Positions 16,530 to 23,710 of a DNA stretch of 33,750 bases are shown piece by piece. Location: assembly GCA_903875455.1 (NCBI GenBank), contig CAIQWF010000006.1, forward strand, positions 1-33,750, read 5' to 3'. Source of the stretch: an uncultured Pseudomonadota bacterium (GTDB lineage: Bacteria > Pseudomonadota > Gammaproteobacteria > Methylococcales > Methylomonadaceae). A program made the position numbers and the translations under genes. A model generated the notes under the pieces. The model had not been told where the DNA came from. It searched no databases and was given only the letters and a program-made list of their open reading frames with translations. Each line of letters begins with the position of its first letter. Position 1 is the first letter of the stretch.

Positions 16530-17481
16530 TTCTACTTTTATTCTGGACGGGCAACAGTTAGCAAAAATTGCCAAGCAAACCTTGCCTGATGCAGATAATC
16601 AATTATTACTGACCAAACTCAGCCAATTAAACCCGGATTATCCGCTACATCTGGCTCGCATCGGCTCGGAATGGTATCGGCTTGGCGGCATTGTTGACGT
16701 GAGCGGCAAACGGATTGCCAGTGATTTAATTGAATGGACGGAACGGACTTTTAAAGAATGCGGCCAAAATCTGCATACCTTTATTGACTACGCGCTGGAA
16801 CAAAACCTGATTGCCACCCGCATCACCGGCAATACTTTATATATCGTGCTTCAAACCGGTAGCAAAGCGGAAGATTTTGTCCAAATTGAAGTCGACAAAA
16901 TTCAGGAAATCTCAGACCGGTTTTTAATTGACGAACAAAATCTGCCTGAAGATTTGGAAGAGTTTATTGATCCTTTATCACCAAAGCCAATTCAGCCGTT
17001 TGCAATTGGTACCGCCCGTTATCAATATCGGCGCAAAACCGATGTGGCGATTTTTATGGAAGAACTGAGTAAACATCCGTTTGCTGAGCATCCGGTACAA
17101 CGTTTTATGGATGATTTTAATCGCAGTTCCGCAGCCACAGCGATGACGTTTTGTCATGACTGGATTATTCATCCCTTTAGGCACACCGGGCGATTCGGCG
17201 AACAAATTGTTGATGTTGAGATCATCAACACCCAAAAGAAAAACATTCCTTATCTGGAAAGTTTAACCACCAAAGGTCTCGCTTTGCATACCCAGTTAAA
17301 TCGTTTTGATCGGCAGGCCGGTTATCCGTTTGCCTGGTTTTTTTACATGCTGAAAGGCTTGTGGGTGCCGACCCAAATCGGTGTGACCGTTTTCAAGGAT
17401 ATATCGAAGGATTTTTCTTATTTACCTGAGCGTGATGTGGCGGTGCTGAAAGATTGGATTAACACCCCGTATAACGTTTAA
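16522..17481 (+). CDS. Conserved hypothetical protein downstream of lrv
   Basis: A 319-residue soluble protein I cannot assign. ATG 16522 overlaps the LRV stop by 8 bases and follows GAAGGTGA; the frame upstream to 16450 lies inside lrv. It has alternating helical and strand regions, an aromatic FCHDWIIHPFRHTGRFGEQI segment with several histidines, and a C-terminal YPFAWFFYMLKGLWVPTQIG stretch that is hydrophobic but broken by charged residues. It has no signal peptide. Co-transcription with nifHDK suggests a nitrogen-fixation role. Confidence 0.8.
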   Translation: MTDSTFILDGQQLAKIAKQTLPDADNQLLLTKLSQLNPDYPLHLARIGSEWYRLGGIVDVSGKRIASDLIEWTERTFKECGQNLHTFIDYALEQNLIATRITGNTLYIVLQTGSKAEDFVQIEVDKIQEISDRFLIDEQNLPEDLEEFIDPLSPKPIQPFAIGTARYQYRRKTDVAIFMEELSKHPFAEHPVQRFMDDFNRSSAATAMTFCHDWIIHPFRHTGRFGEQIVDVEIINTQKKNIPYLESLTTKGLALHTQLNRFDRQAGYPFAWFFYMLKGLWVPTQIGVTVFKDISKDFSYLPERDVAVLKDWINTPYNV

Positions 17482-17507
17482 CTTTTTACTTTCAATGGAG
17501 ATAGACA

Positions 17508-17726
17508 ATGGCGATTGCAGATATTAAAGCCTTTTCAGAGCTTGCCAAAACTGATGCGCAATTAAAAGAAAAACTCAAAGCCTGTATGAAACTGCGGGAG
17601 ATTTTGAATTTGGCCAAAGAATATGGCTTTGCCCTGGATGAAGTGGAATTGTATCCGCCCAATGAGCCACAATTTACTGATGAGCAGTTGTCAGAGAAAA
17701 TGGCGAAAGCGTTACTGCGGGTGTAA
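17508..17726 (+). CDS. Nif11-domain protein
   Basis: A 72-residue acidic helical protein matching the Nif11 domain: FSELAKTDAQLKEKLKAC, a middle LREILNLAKEYGFALDEVEL, and a short tail. Nif11 was named from nif clusters and was later recognised as leader peptides of RiPP natural products. Here there is no Gly-Gly cleavage motif, core peptide or modifying enzyme, so it looks like the original nif-associated form of unknown function. TGGAG precedes the ATG. Last gene before a terminator. Confidence 0.85.
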   Translation: MAIADIKAFSELAKTDAQLKEKLKACMKLREILNLAKEYGFALDEVELYPPNEPQFTDEQLSEKMAKALLRV

Positions 17727-17735
17727 AGCGGCTTT

Positions 17736-17764
17736 AAAAAGTGTCACACAAGTGGCACTTTTTT
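17736..17764. terminator. Bidirectional Rho-independent terminator
   Basis: Arms AAAAAGTGTCAC and GTGGCACTTTTT with loop ACAA and one G-T pair. The A-run on the left and T-run on the right allow termination from both strands. It sits between the convergent Nif11 gene and GST gene. Confidence 0.88.
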
Positions 17765-17774
17765 AAAAGACACG

Positions 17775-18407
17775 TTAACGAAATAAACTGCCATACCCCT
17801 CTTCCATTAAGACCTGTTTCACCGCCGGCCGCTTTAGCAACCGCTGATAATGCGCCTGACAATTTTCCGGCAACGCAATCTCAATCCGGTTCGCCCAAAA
17901 TTCCACATAAAACAGTGCGGCATCGGCAATGGTAAAATGATTTACCAGATAATCACGCCTGACCAGAAAATCGTTGACGATCAGAAAAGCGTTATTCACT
18001 ATTTCATGTCCCTGGGCTTTTACGGCGTCATAATCAGCAGGATTTGTCGAATATTTTTCAGTGGTAAAAATACGGGTAAAGCCTTGGCCATGAATGGTGT
18101 TGACAGCGTAATTCATCATTTCCAGCACTCGCACTTCCTCTTCCAGTGTATCGGGTAATAATTTCCGCTTCGGATAAGTTTTTGCCAACCACCAGGCGAT
18201 AGATTGAAACTCCGTCAACGCCGTGCCATCTTCGCGCACCAAAGTCGGAATCGTACCTTTGGGATTAATCGTCAGATAACCTTCTTTATGCTGGTCGCCT
18301 GCCATCAAATTGACCAGATACGCTTCAAAAACCAGCCCGATTTCTTCCAGCAAAATGTGAATCCCCGTCGTGCAAGAACCGGGAGTCATATAAAACTTCA
18401 TGTTCAT
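17775..18407 (-). CDS. Glutathione S-transferase family protein
   Basis: A 210-residue GST. The thioredoxin-like N-domain has MKFYMTPGSCTTGIHILLEE (the Cys typical of beta-class bacterial GSTs), the cis-proline segment NPKGTIPTL and the glutathione-contacting TEFQSIAWWLA; the helical C-domain includes FTIADAALFY. The start at 18407 overlaps the AAA gene stop (ATGA) and has GAGGAG upstream; an earlier in-frame start at 18494 lies inside the AAA gene. Its task in a nif operon is unknown; oxidative protection or Fe-S/glutathione chemistry is a guess. Confidence 0.9.
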   Translation of the reverse strand: MNMKFYMTPGSCTTGIHILLEEIGLVFEAYLVNLMAGDQHKEGYLTINPKGTIPTLVREDGTALTEFQSIAWWLAKTYPKRKLLPDTLEEEVRVLEMMNYAVNTIHGQGFTRIFTTEKYSTNPADYDAVKAQGHEIVNNAFLIVNDFLVRRDYLVNHFTIADAALFYVEFWANRIEIALPENCQAHYQRLLKRPAVKQVLMEEGYGSLFR

Positions 18408-20110
18408 GCTCGCTCCTCTGCATGTTCCATATCCCGAAAAATGCTGCACCGCTTGAACACTTCCAAACTGGGCGGCACGGATTTGTGATGACAATATTTC
18501 GCAGCCAGTTTCGCCAAACCTTTAATATCACGCCCGCTGGCTTTGGGAAACGTTTTTGACAAAGTATTAATCAATTCGGCATCCACATTCAGCCCAAACT
18601 GCTCCACCATCACCGTCCAAATTTTGCAGCGGTCGTCGAAAGTCGGTTGATGGTAGCGAATGATGGCAATGCAGCGCGAGATAATCGCTTCGTCAATATC
18701 GCCCACCCGATTAGTGGTTAAAAATAATAGCCCGTTGAAATATTCCAGCACCCGCAAAAACACCCCGACCACCGCATTCGCGGCGATATTGTCATCACGG
18801 CGTTTGATATAAACATCGGCTTCATCAATCAACATCACTGCGCCCCAGCGTTGCGCCCGCGTCAGCGTATTTTTCAACGCTAATTCCATTTCGGTGACAT
18901 TTAAGCCCAATTGCCCCGAATGCACCCGATACAATGGCCGTTTGATAATTTCCGAATAAACTTCGGCAGTCAGAGTTTTTCCGACACCCGCCGGACCAAC
19001 ACATAATACCGTGGTGCCGCCGGATTTTCCTTCGACAATATCATCCATCAACAAATCCATTTCTGCGGTGAGAATATCAATTAAATCGGTTTGTTCCGGT
19101 GGCAAAATCAGCTTGTTTTTCAGTTGCGGCTGATATTGATACGGCTTCATATCATCCACATGCACCCACAAATGCTGATGCAATTCCATGTGGAACATCA
19201 AAATGTAGCCATGAATTGGCAATTCGGTGAACAAACCTTTCGGGATGTCGGCCTGAATCGCCTCGGTAGCGTTTTCGACTTTGCTGTTGTAATTGTTGCT
19301 GCGACCGGCTTTGCGTAAATATTTGCTTAAAATATCGCCACTGGCATCCAGTGCCAGTTCACGGTCTTTTAACACTTCCTCATCATTCACCAACCGTGCC
19401 CAGCCACCGCCCGACGATAACACCACGATGTTTTTGCGTGACCAGTCGGTATTGCGATGAGTCGCGGTCGGATCATCGGCAACAATGCCAGTGCCACTGC
19501 CGGAAAACTGCTGACTGTAATCACCGCGATGCTCAAAGTAACGTGCCGCCGAGCGGTCATAAGTGGTGATGAGTTCTGGCGTTTCTTTTAAAAAGCCGTT
19601 GATCGCAAAAATTTCAGGAATGGTTTTATTCAGAATATCGCGCTCGCGAATCATCATGGTCACGGCGGCGATTTTGCCCATGGAATTGGCTTTTAGTTCC
19701 AGCAAAATCCGTCCAGCTTCCTCCTCGCCGGGCGGGGTAAAATCCAGCCTTGTTACCAGATAAGCCAGCGGTCTGCCGGCTGAATTGACCCGAAACAGCC
19801 AGCCGCGAATCGCATCAGCGATTAAAAATTCAGCAATAGCCGGCACCAGTTGTTCCAGCTCACCTTCGCTAAAGCTTTTACCGCCTGACATGAGCGCATG
19901 TTTCAGAGTGGAAAGCTGGGCAGCTTTGCCTTGCATCGCAGAACCGGCCTGCTGATACAGTTGCTGGAGAAAATCCAGTTGTGCACTGGACAGATGATGA
20001 AAGGGAATCTCGGCTTTATTCCCGAATTTCAGTTGCTCTGCTAACACATGCAATTCAGGAAACTGGGCGATCATCGCCTCAGCGTAACCGCGTTCGATTT
20101 GAAGTTTCAT
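18404..20110 (-). CDS. AAA+ ATPase, nif-associated
   Basis: A 568-residue cytoplasmic ATPase. The first 340 residues are an uncharacterised, largely helical region. The C-terminal part is a classical AAA domain: Walker A CVGPAGVGKTLTAE (about 369-382), Walker B VMLIDEADVY (about 426-435), sensor-1 LFLTTNRVGDIDEA, and Arg-finger region IISRCIAIIRYHQP. It lacks the zinc finger of ClpX and any protease domain. By family logic it should remodel or unfold a protein substrate; a nitrogenase-maturation substrate is inference from its neighbours (NafY-like protein, rhodanese). Translationally coupled to the GST gene. Confidence 0.88.
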   Translation of the reverse strand: MKLQIERGYAEAMIAQFPELHVLAEQLKFGNKAEIPFHHLSSAQLDFLQQLYQQAGSAMQGKAAQLSTLKHALMSGGKSFSEGELEQLVPAIAEFLIADAIRGWLFRVNSAGRPLAYLVTRLDFTPPGEEEAGRILLELKANSMGKIAAVTMMIRERDILNKTIPEIFAINGFLKETPELITTYDRSAARYFEHRGDYSQQFSGSGTGIVADDPTATHRNTDWSRKNIVVLSSGGGWARLVNDEEVLKDRELALDASGDILSKYLRKAGRSNNYNSKVENATEAIQADIPKGLFTELPIHGYILMFHMELHQHLWVHVDDMKPYQYQPQLKNKLILPPEQTDLIDILTAEMDLLMDDIVEGKSGGTTVLCVGPAGVGKTLTAEVYSEIIKRPLYRVHSGQLGLNVTEMELALKNTLTRAQRWGAVMLIDEADVYIKRRDDNIAANAVVGVFLRVLEYFNGLLFLTTNRVGDIDEAIISRCIAIIRYHQPTFDDRCKIWTVMVEQFGLNVDAELINTLSKTFPKASGRDIKGLAKLAAKYCHHKSVPPSLEVFKRCSIFRDMEHAEERA

Positions 20111-20192
20111 GCGTTTCAGCCTTGCTCAGAGATTAAAAAGCCAAACCTGTCCCTCTGAGTCAAGCCAACAAGAAGGCCAGTCAATAATTAGT

Positions 20193-20906
20193 TTAAGCTG
20201 TTTCCGAATAATCAAATCTGACTCGTTCTTCGGCAGTACGCCCCAAAGCTTTTGCCAACCAGGGCGGCGGCGCATCAAAAATCGCCTGCAATTCCTGAAG
20301 CTTTACACTTGCATCAACCACTTCCGGCACTTTAATCGGATAAATATCCGCCCGGATCACTTTCGCTGCGGCAGGCCCGCCAATCGACTGGACAAACATA
20401 ATATGACAATCTTTAATCAGCTGGGCGCGGAACAAATTTTTGTCTTCAGCGGTATCGGCTTCTGAAGTTGAGCGAATATCAATCAAACGCGATTCTTGCG
20501 CGGTCAATTGATAAACCAAAAACCGCACGCACGAACCAAAATGGCCGTTCAGTAACGAGCCGTCATTGGAAGCCACCGCCACCCGAATCGAATTAGGCAT
20601 ATCGCCGTCTTGATAAGGTTCGATTTTGGGCAGACTTTCATCCACTTGCTCTTCACCCCATAAATAACGCACTGCCAGTTTGATTTTATCCAGACCAATG
20701 CCAATGTCTTCGCCGTCTTCTTCACCATCTAAGCTGCCGATGCCGGTTTTTAAATTTGTCACCGTAATGGCTTTTAATTTTTCATCCGTCAAAGAAGAAC
20801 CTGCTAATTCCTGCAAAATATCCAGCAATCTAGCAATAGACATATCCGGCAATACTCTCGCCGCCAACGCAATCCGCAAAGCAATATCACGAGTTAATTC
20901 AGCCAT
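20193..20906 (-). CDS. NafY/NifY-like FeMo-cofactor binding protein
   Basis: A 237-residue two-domain protein. Residues about 1-90 form a helical domain like the apo-NifDK-binding N-domain of A. vinelandii NafY, and residues about 105-225 are a NifX/NifY/NafY-type cofactor-binding core (IRVAVASNDGSLLNGHFGS). H122 in NGHFGS lies at the place of the NafY histidine implicated in FeMo-co binding (His121). It ends in the PPPWLAKALGR region shared with NifX. It likely escorts FeMo-co or stabilises apo-nitrogenase. Whether nifY or nafY is the better name cannot be settled by eye. GGAGAG precedes the ATG. Confidence 0.9.
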   Translation of the reverse strand: MAELTRDIALRIALAARVLPDMSIARLLDILQELAGSSLTDEKLKAITVTNLKTGIGSLDGEEDGEDIGIGLDKIKLAVRYLWGEEQVDESLPKIEPYQDGDMPNSIRVAVASNDGSLLNGHFGSCVRFLVYQLTAQESRLIDIRSTSEADTAEDKNLFRAQLIKDCHIMFVQSIGGPAAAKVIRADIYPIKVPEVVDASVKLQELQAIFDAPPPWLAKALGRTAEERVRFDYSETA

Positions 20907-20933
20907 TCTTACTCTCCTTAAAAACAGTTATGA

Positions 20934-21242
20934 TCAGGGCTCACTGCTGTGTTTTTGCCAAGCGGTGTAGCCACCTTCCAGACTATAAACATGCGCAAAA
21001 CCGAAATCACCAAAAAATTCAGCCAGATGTTCGCTGGCATGACCGTGATAGCAATAAATCAATAAACTGCGTTGTTTATCGCCGCGCTTCACTAAACTTT
21101 CTTTTAACCCTTCATGCAGGTGCAGGGCGTTTTCCAGATGTTCCACTTTATAATCAGGCGTGGCGCGACAGTCTAAAATCATCGGATTCGCTTCCTGAAT
21201 CAGCTTTTTGGCATCGGTAATGGAAATGTTTTTATATTTCAT
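20934..21242 (-). CDS. Rhodanese-domain sulfurtransferase
   Basis: A single-domain rhodanese of 102 residues (GlpE/PspE size). The active-site loop is C64-YHGHAS after LLIY, and the usual ILDCRATPDYKVEHLENALH and VYSLEGGYTAW motifs are present. It would carry persulfide sulfur, plausibly for Fe-S or FeMo-co work given the adjacent NafY-like gene. A terminator-like hairpin lies directly upstream on the same strand, so it may be expressed separately from the 189-aa gene. Confidence 0.93.
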   Translation of the reverse strand: MKYKNISITDAKKLIQEANPMILDCRATPDYKVEHLENALHLHEGLKESLVKRGDKQRSLLIYCYHGHASEHLAEFFGDFGFAHVYSLEGGYTAWQKHSSEP

Positions 21243-21261
21243 CGTGAATCTTTTTAGAAAA

Positions 21262-21313
21262 TAAAAAAAAAGCGTTCTATCTCAATAAAAGGTACAAAAC
21301 AAGATAGAACGCT
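21262..21313 (-). terminator. Terminator-like hairpin before rhodanese gene
   Basis: On the minus strand, AGCGTTCTATCT pairs perfectly with AGATAGAACGCT across a loop of about 19 bases, followed by a run of nine T. It stands between the 189-aa gene and the rhodanese gene and could end or attenuate transcription. Confidence 0.8.
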
Positions 21314-21381
21314 CAAGAGGAGACTTACCAACTAACAACACACTTACAGACTCACATTAAAACTTTTGCTATTTAATTAAA

Positions 21382-21397
21382 AGCACAAATAATGCCA
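21382..21397 (-). promoter_or_regulatory. Weak sigma54-like promoter before rhodanese gene
   Basis: Minus strand TGGCATTATTTGTGCT keeps TGGCA and a correctly spaced TGC but has G for the first T of TTGC. It lies just past the stop of the 189-aa gene and upstream of the terminator-like hairpin. I found no clear NifA site for it. Confidence 0.35.
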
Positions 21398-21401
21398 ATA
21401 T

Positions 21402-21971
21402 TTAGATAGCCCCGACAGCGGCTTCTTTGACCACCACAAAGGTAAATTCTTGGGCTTGCTGATATGACACAACCGCACCTTTGGATTTGTAATCTTTTGC
21501 CGCAGCATAGGCAATGGCCACTTTATCTTCTGCCGATTGCCCTTTCAGTTCGCTTTTTTCGATATACAGCTCTTCCAGAATTTCGTTCCAGACCAGACCT
21601 TCTTTATAAGGCAGCAATTTATACATCACCCCTGCCAATTCAATTTGCAACGGTTTGTTGATGTTTTCAACATAAATTAAAGCAACAGCATCAGTAGCAA
21701 TATCATTTTTATATTTCTCCACAAAAACCGGTAATAAATCCAACGTAGGTAGCAAACCGTTGATAAATTTGATTTTATCGTCTGCAATAATTAACGCCGA
21801 ATGGATGAACAAGGCTTCTGGCGGTTTGCGGTCTGTGTCCGAGCCTTCGCGCAACGCACCTTCTTTTAACACTAAATCACCACGATAGGCATAAACACCT
21901 TTTTTGCTGGTTTCACCTTTGACGAGGGTGACGGTTAATAAACCTTTTTCTTGATAGCTTTCAAGTAGCAT
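21402..21971 (-). CDS. Hypothetical protein, first gene of NifA-controlled minus operon
   Basis: A 189-residue soluble protein without recognised domain. It has a beta-rich N-terminal two-thirds (LLTVTLVKGETSKKGVYAYR, ALFIHSALIIADD) and a helical, acidic C-terminal part (EELYIEKSELKGQSAEDKVA). It has no cysteine and no signal peptide. AAGGAGAAAAG precedes the ATG, and a good sigma54 promoter and an exact NifA site lie 55-190 bases upstream, so nitrogen-fixation-linked expression is well supported even though function is unknown. Confidence 0.8.
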   Translation of the reverse strand: MLLESYQEKGLLTVTLVKGETSKKGVYAYRGDLVLKEGALREGSDTDRKPPEALFIHSALIIADDKIKFINGLLPTLDLLPVFVEKYKNDIATDAVALIYVENINKPLQIELAGVMYKLLPYKEGLVWNEILEELYIEKSELKGQSAEDKVAIAYAAAKDYKSKGAVVSYQQAQEFTFVVVKEAAVGAI

Positions 21972-22025
21972 ACTTTTCTCCTTAAGGATTTGGCTTAACG
22001 GCTGATAAATTTTTATAATTTATAC

Positions 22026-22041
22026 AGCAAAATGCTTGCCA
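22026..22041 (-). promoter_or_regulatory. Sigma54 (-24/-12) promoter for the minus-strand operon
   Basis: Minus strand TGGCAAGCATTTTGCT matches TGGCAN-N5-TTGCW with correct spacing, about 55 bases before the ATG at 21971. Confidence 0.78.
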
Positions 22042-22144
22042 AGATTTTTACTGCTAAAAATATGCAATAAAATCAATAAGAACACGATATTTAAAAGTCT
22101 CAGTGGATTTTTGAGGGGAATAAATTTTATAAAAATCAGGTTTT

Positions 22145-22160
22145 TGTCGGAAACCTGACA
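22145..22160 (-). promoter_or_regulatory. NifA activator site for the minus-strand operon
   Basis: Exact TGT-N10-ACA (TGTCGGAAACCTGACA), about 105-120 bases upstream of the minus-strand sigma54 site. The surrounding TCAGGTTT / AAACCTGA dyad resembles the CCTGACAGG repeats, so repeat origin is possible. Otherwise the 240-base gap 21972-22211 shows only AT-rich sequence. Confidence 0.65.
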
Positions 22161-22211
22161 AAGAAATTTTTTAGTCTTGTTTTAAAAATGACATTGGGTT
22201 GATAACCTGGA

Positions 22212-22514
22212 TTATCCAGGGATTATTTCGCCCGACTGATTAAAATAAACCTCTCGTTCTTCATCGTCCTCACTGATTTGGGCATGACGCAAAACCCCAT
22301 TTTCATCGTATTCATAACTGTGTTGCGATTCCACTTCGCCGTAAACCACTTTTTGACAACACAGCATTTTTTCCTGCGCATCAAAATAGCCACGGTAATA
22401 GGTATTGCGATTCTGCAAGGCTTCCGCATTGATTTCATTCACCAGTTTTAAAGGCAGTTTCACGCCGCTATAACTGACAAAATAGCGGCACAGGGTTGAT
22501 GGTTGATTTGTCAT
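22212..22514 (-). CDS. Small hypothetical protein (possibly DUF6156)
   Basis: A soluble protein of 100 residues (103 if a GTG at 22523 is used). It is beta-rich, with CRYFVSYSGVKLPLKLVNEI at the N-terminus and a MORN-like YYRGYFDAQEKMLCCQKVVYG then YEYDENGVLRHAQI region, which suggests beta-hairpin repeats. I recall nif-linked proteins of this look labelled DUF6156, but this is uncertain. It follows the 103-aa gene almost without gap, so they form one minus-strand operon with the NifZ-like gene. Confidence 0.7.
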   Translation of the reverse strand: MTNQPSTLCRYFVSYSGVKLPLKLVNEINAEALQNRNTYYRGYFDAQEKMLCCQKVVYGEVESQHSYEYDENGVLRHAQISEDDEEREVYFNQSGEIIPG

Positions 22515-22525
22515 AAAGCTCACAT

Positions 22526-22837
22526 TTAGAAAAAAAGATGGGTTTGCAAAATGGCGATGATTTGCTCCAAGGTTTGATTCTCGTTTTCGCCAATAATATT
22601 GTGCATCGCAAGTGGATATTTCAAATCAATCCCGTAATGCAGTGGCAATTGTGCAAAGGTGTAGATATAGGCTGAAAGTTTGGGATGCTCAAGCGCGATA
22701 AGTTCAACGGCCTGAAAATGTTGCTCGCAAAGATTTAACCGCAAACTATCCGCGCCGTAACGCTGCTGCCATTCAATCAGCAACACTTTCAGCGGCATAT
22801 CTTTTTGCATCGCCCAAACGTTCACTTGATAATTCAT
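22526..22837 (-). CDS. Small hypothetical protein
   Basis: A 103-residue soluble, mostly helical protein I do not recognise (DMPLKVLLIEWQQRYGADSL, then ALEHPKLSAYIYTFAQLPLH). Its ATG overlaps the stop of the NifZ-like gene by 4 bases, which supports it as a real, translationally coupled gene. No cysteine motif (one Cys) or membrane segment is seen. Confidence 0.7.
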   Translation of the reverse strand: MNYQVNVWAMQKDMPLKVLLIEWQQRYGADSLRLNLCEQHFQAVELIALEHPKLSAYIYTFAQLPLHYGIDLKYPLAMHNIIGENENQTLEQIIAILQTHLFF

Positions 22838-23094
22838 GCAGTGAGTTCTTCAACTCGTAAATCTTCTACCCAGCAACCAATCGGTTCGCTCAGGTTTAAA
22901 TTCTCATCTTCAAACCGCACCAAAAACACCGTGCGTTCCGGCTCTTCTTCCACATGCCCAATCAAAGTAATCACGCCCCGCGTTCCAGCGGCGGCTAAAA
23001 CCGTACCTTCCACGCCATTGGGAATCGAACCATCATCAATAATGCTATGAGCGGCGTAAACGGCATCGCCTATTTCTAAATCTGTGACTTTCAT
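22834..23094 (-). CDS. NifZ-like domain protein
   Basis: An 86-residue protein with one NifZ-type beta-barrel domain: LEIGDAVYAAHSIIDDGSIP, AAAGTRGVITLIGHV, TVFLVRFEDE and IGCWVEDL line up with the corresponding parts of NifZ at 29187 (GEQVRVTRNIRNDGTYPG, RRGSVGNITNVGT, YTVHFLNE, VGCRLEEL). NifZ helps P-cluster maturation on NifDK; whether this shorter paralogue does so is unknown. The ATG at 23094 follows GAGGAG; an extension to a TTG at 23109 is rejected. Divergent from iscA. Confidence 0.85.
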   Translation of the reverse strand: MKVTDLEIGDAVYAAHSIIDDGSIPNGVEGTVLAAAGTRGVITLIGHVEEEPERTVFLVRFEDENLNLSEPIGCWVEDLRVEELTA

Positions 23095-23120
23095 TTTTTG
23101 ACTCCTCAAACGTAGCGGAA

Positions 23121-23150
23121 AACCTGTCAGGTCTTAAAGAACTGTCAGGC
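23121..23150. repeat. Degenerate CCTGACAGG-family element
   Basis: AACCTGTCAGGTCTT is followed by a broken second arm that repeats ACTGTCAGG in the same direction. It shares sequence with the intact palindromes at 1920-1950 and 27051-27083 but no longer forms a full hairpin. Confidence 0.6.
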
Positions 23151-23166
23151 TTAAAGGGATTGTTTT

Positions 23167-23182
23167 TGTAGTAAACCTTACA
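23167..23182 (+). promoter_or_regulatory. NifA activator site of the iscA-nifUSV operon
   Basis: Exact TGT-N10-ACA (TGTAGTAAACCTTACA), itself a good dyad, starting 102 bases upstream of the sigma54 promoter. Confidence 0.78.
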
Positions 23183-23268
23183 AAATCGTGTTGCCTCTGT
23201 CAGTTTAATTGCGTCTGTTAATTTGTAAGTCGCCGGGAAGGCAGATTAATCAAGGCTTCATTTGAAAC

Positions 23269-23284
23269 TGGCATACAGGTTGCT
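23269..23284 (+). promoter_or_regulatory. Sigma54 (-24/-12) promoter for iscA-nifUSV
   Basis: TGGCATACAGGTTGCT matches TGGCAN-N5-TTGCW with correct spacing; transcription would start near 23295, about 33 bases before iscA. A near-consensus IHF sequence (one mismatch) lies at 23248-23260. Confidence 0.85.
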
Positions 23285-23327
23285 ACAGCTATTACAAAAA
23301 TAATGCCAAATCTAAACGGAGATTTTT

Positions 23328-23684
23328 ATGATTACCTTAACCGAAAAAGCCATTAGCGCAGTGGCCCGTTTTATTACCAGTTCAGAAAATCCTACAGCCG
23401 GTCTGCGAATTGAAGTCACTGACGGTGGCTGTTCCGGTTTGCAGTATGGTTTAAAGCTGGACTCCGCCGCGTTGGAAAATGATGAAGTGATGGATTATCA
23501 ACAATTCAAAGTGTTTGTAGATGCAAATAGTGCGCCGATAGTCAACGGCATGACCGTGGATTTTATCGACAGTATTGACGGCTCAGGCTTTAAGTTCACC
23601 AATCCGAATGCGGTAAAAAGCTGCGCCTGCGGTACATCGTTTAATACCAGCGATGACGGCACTCCATCCAAAACTTGCGGCTAA
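23328..23684 (+). CDS. iscA: A-type Fe-S carrier IscA, nif-linked
   Basis: A 118-residue A-type carrier (IscA-nif) that accepts or delivers Fe-S clusters or iron. The three conserved cysteines are C35 (DGGCSGLQYG), C99 and C101 (KSCACGTSF). The tail after CGTSF (residues 106-118) is a short Ser/Thr/Asp-rich extension ending in an extra cysteine. GGAG precedes the ATG. First gene of the sigma54-dependent operon feeding NifU and NifS. Confidence 0.95.
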   Translation: MITLTEKAISAVARFITSSENPTAGLRIEVTDGGCSGLQYGLKLDSAALENDEVMDYQQFKVFVDANSAPIVNGMTVDFIDSIDGSGFKFTNPNAVKSCACGTSFNTSDDGTPSKTCG

Positions 23685-23710
23685 ACCAGACTATTTAAGA
23701 GGATTTAATC

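Noticed and set aside
18404-20110. AAA+ protein as a second ClpX or a sigma54 activator such as NifA
   Set aside because: It lacks the ClpX zinc finger, the GAFTGA motif of sigma54 activators and a DNA-binding C-terminus.
22206-22220. CCTGG / CCAGG hairpin at the end of the 22212 gene as a terminator
   Set aside because: The stem is short, overlaps the coding end and has no T-run on the minus strand.
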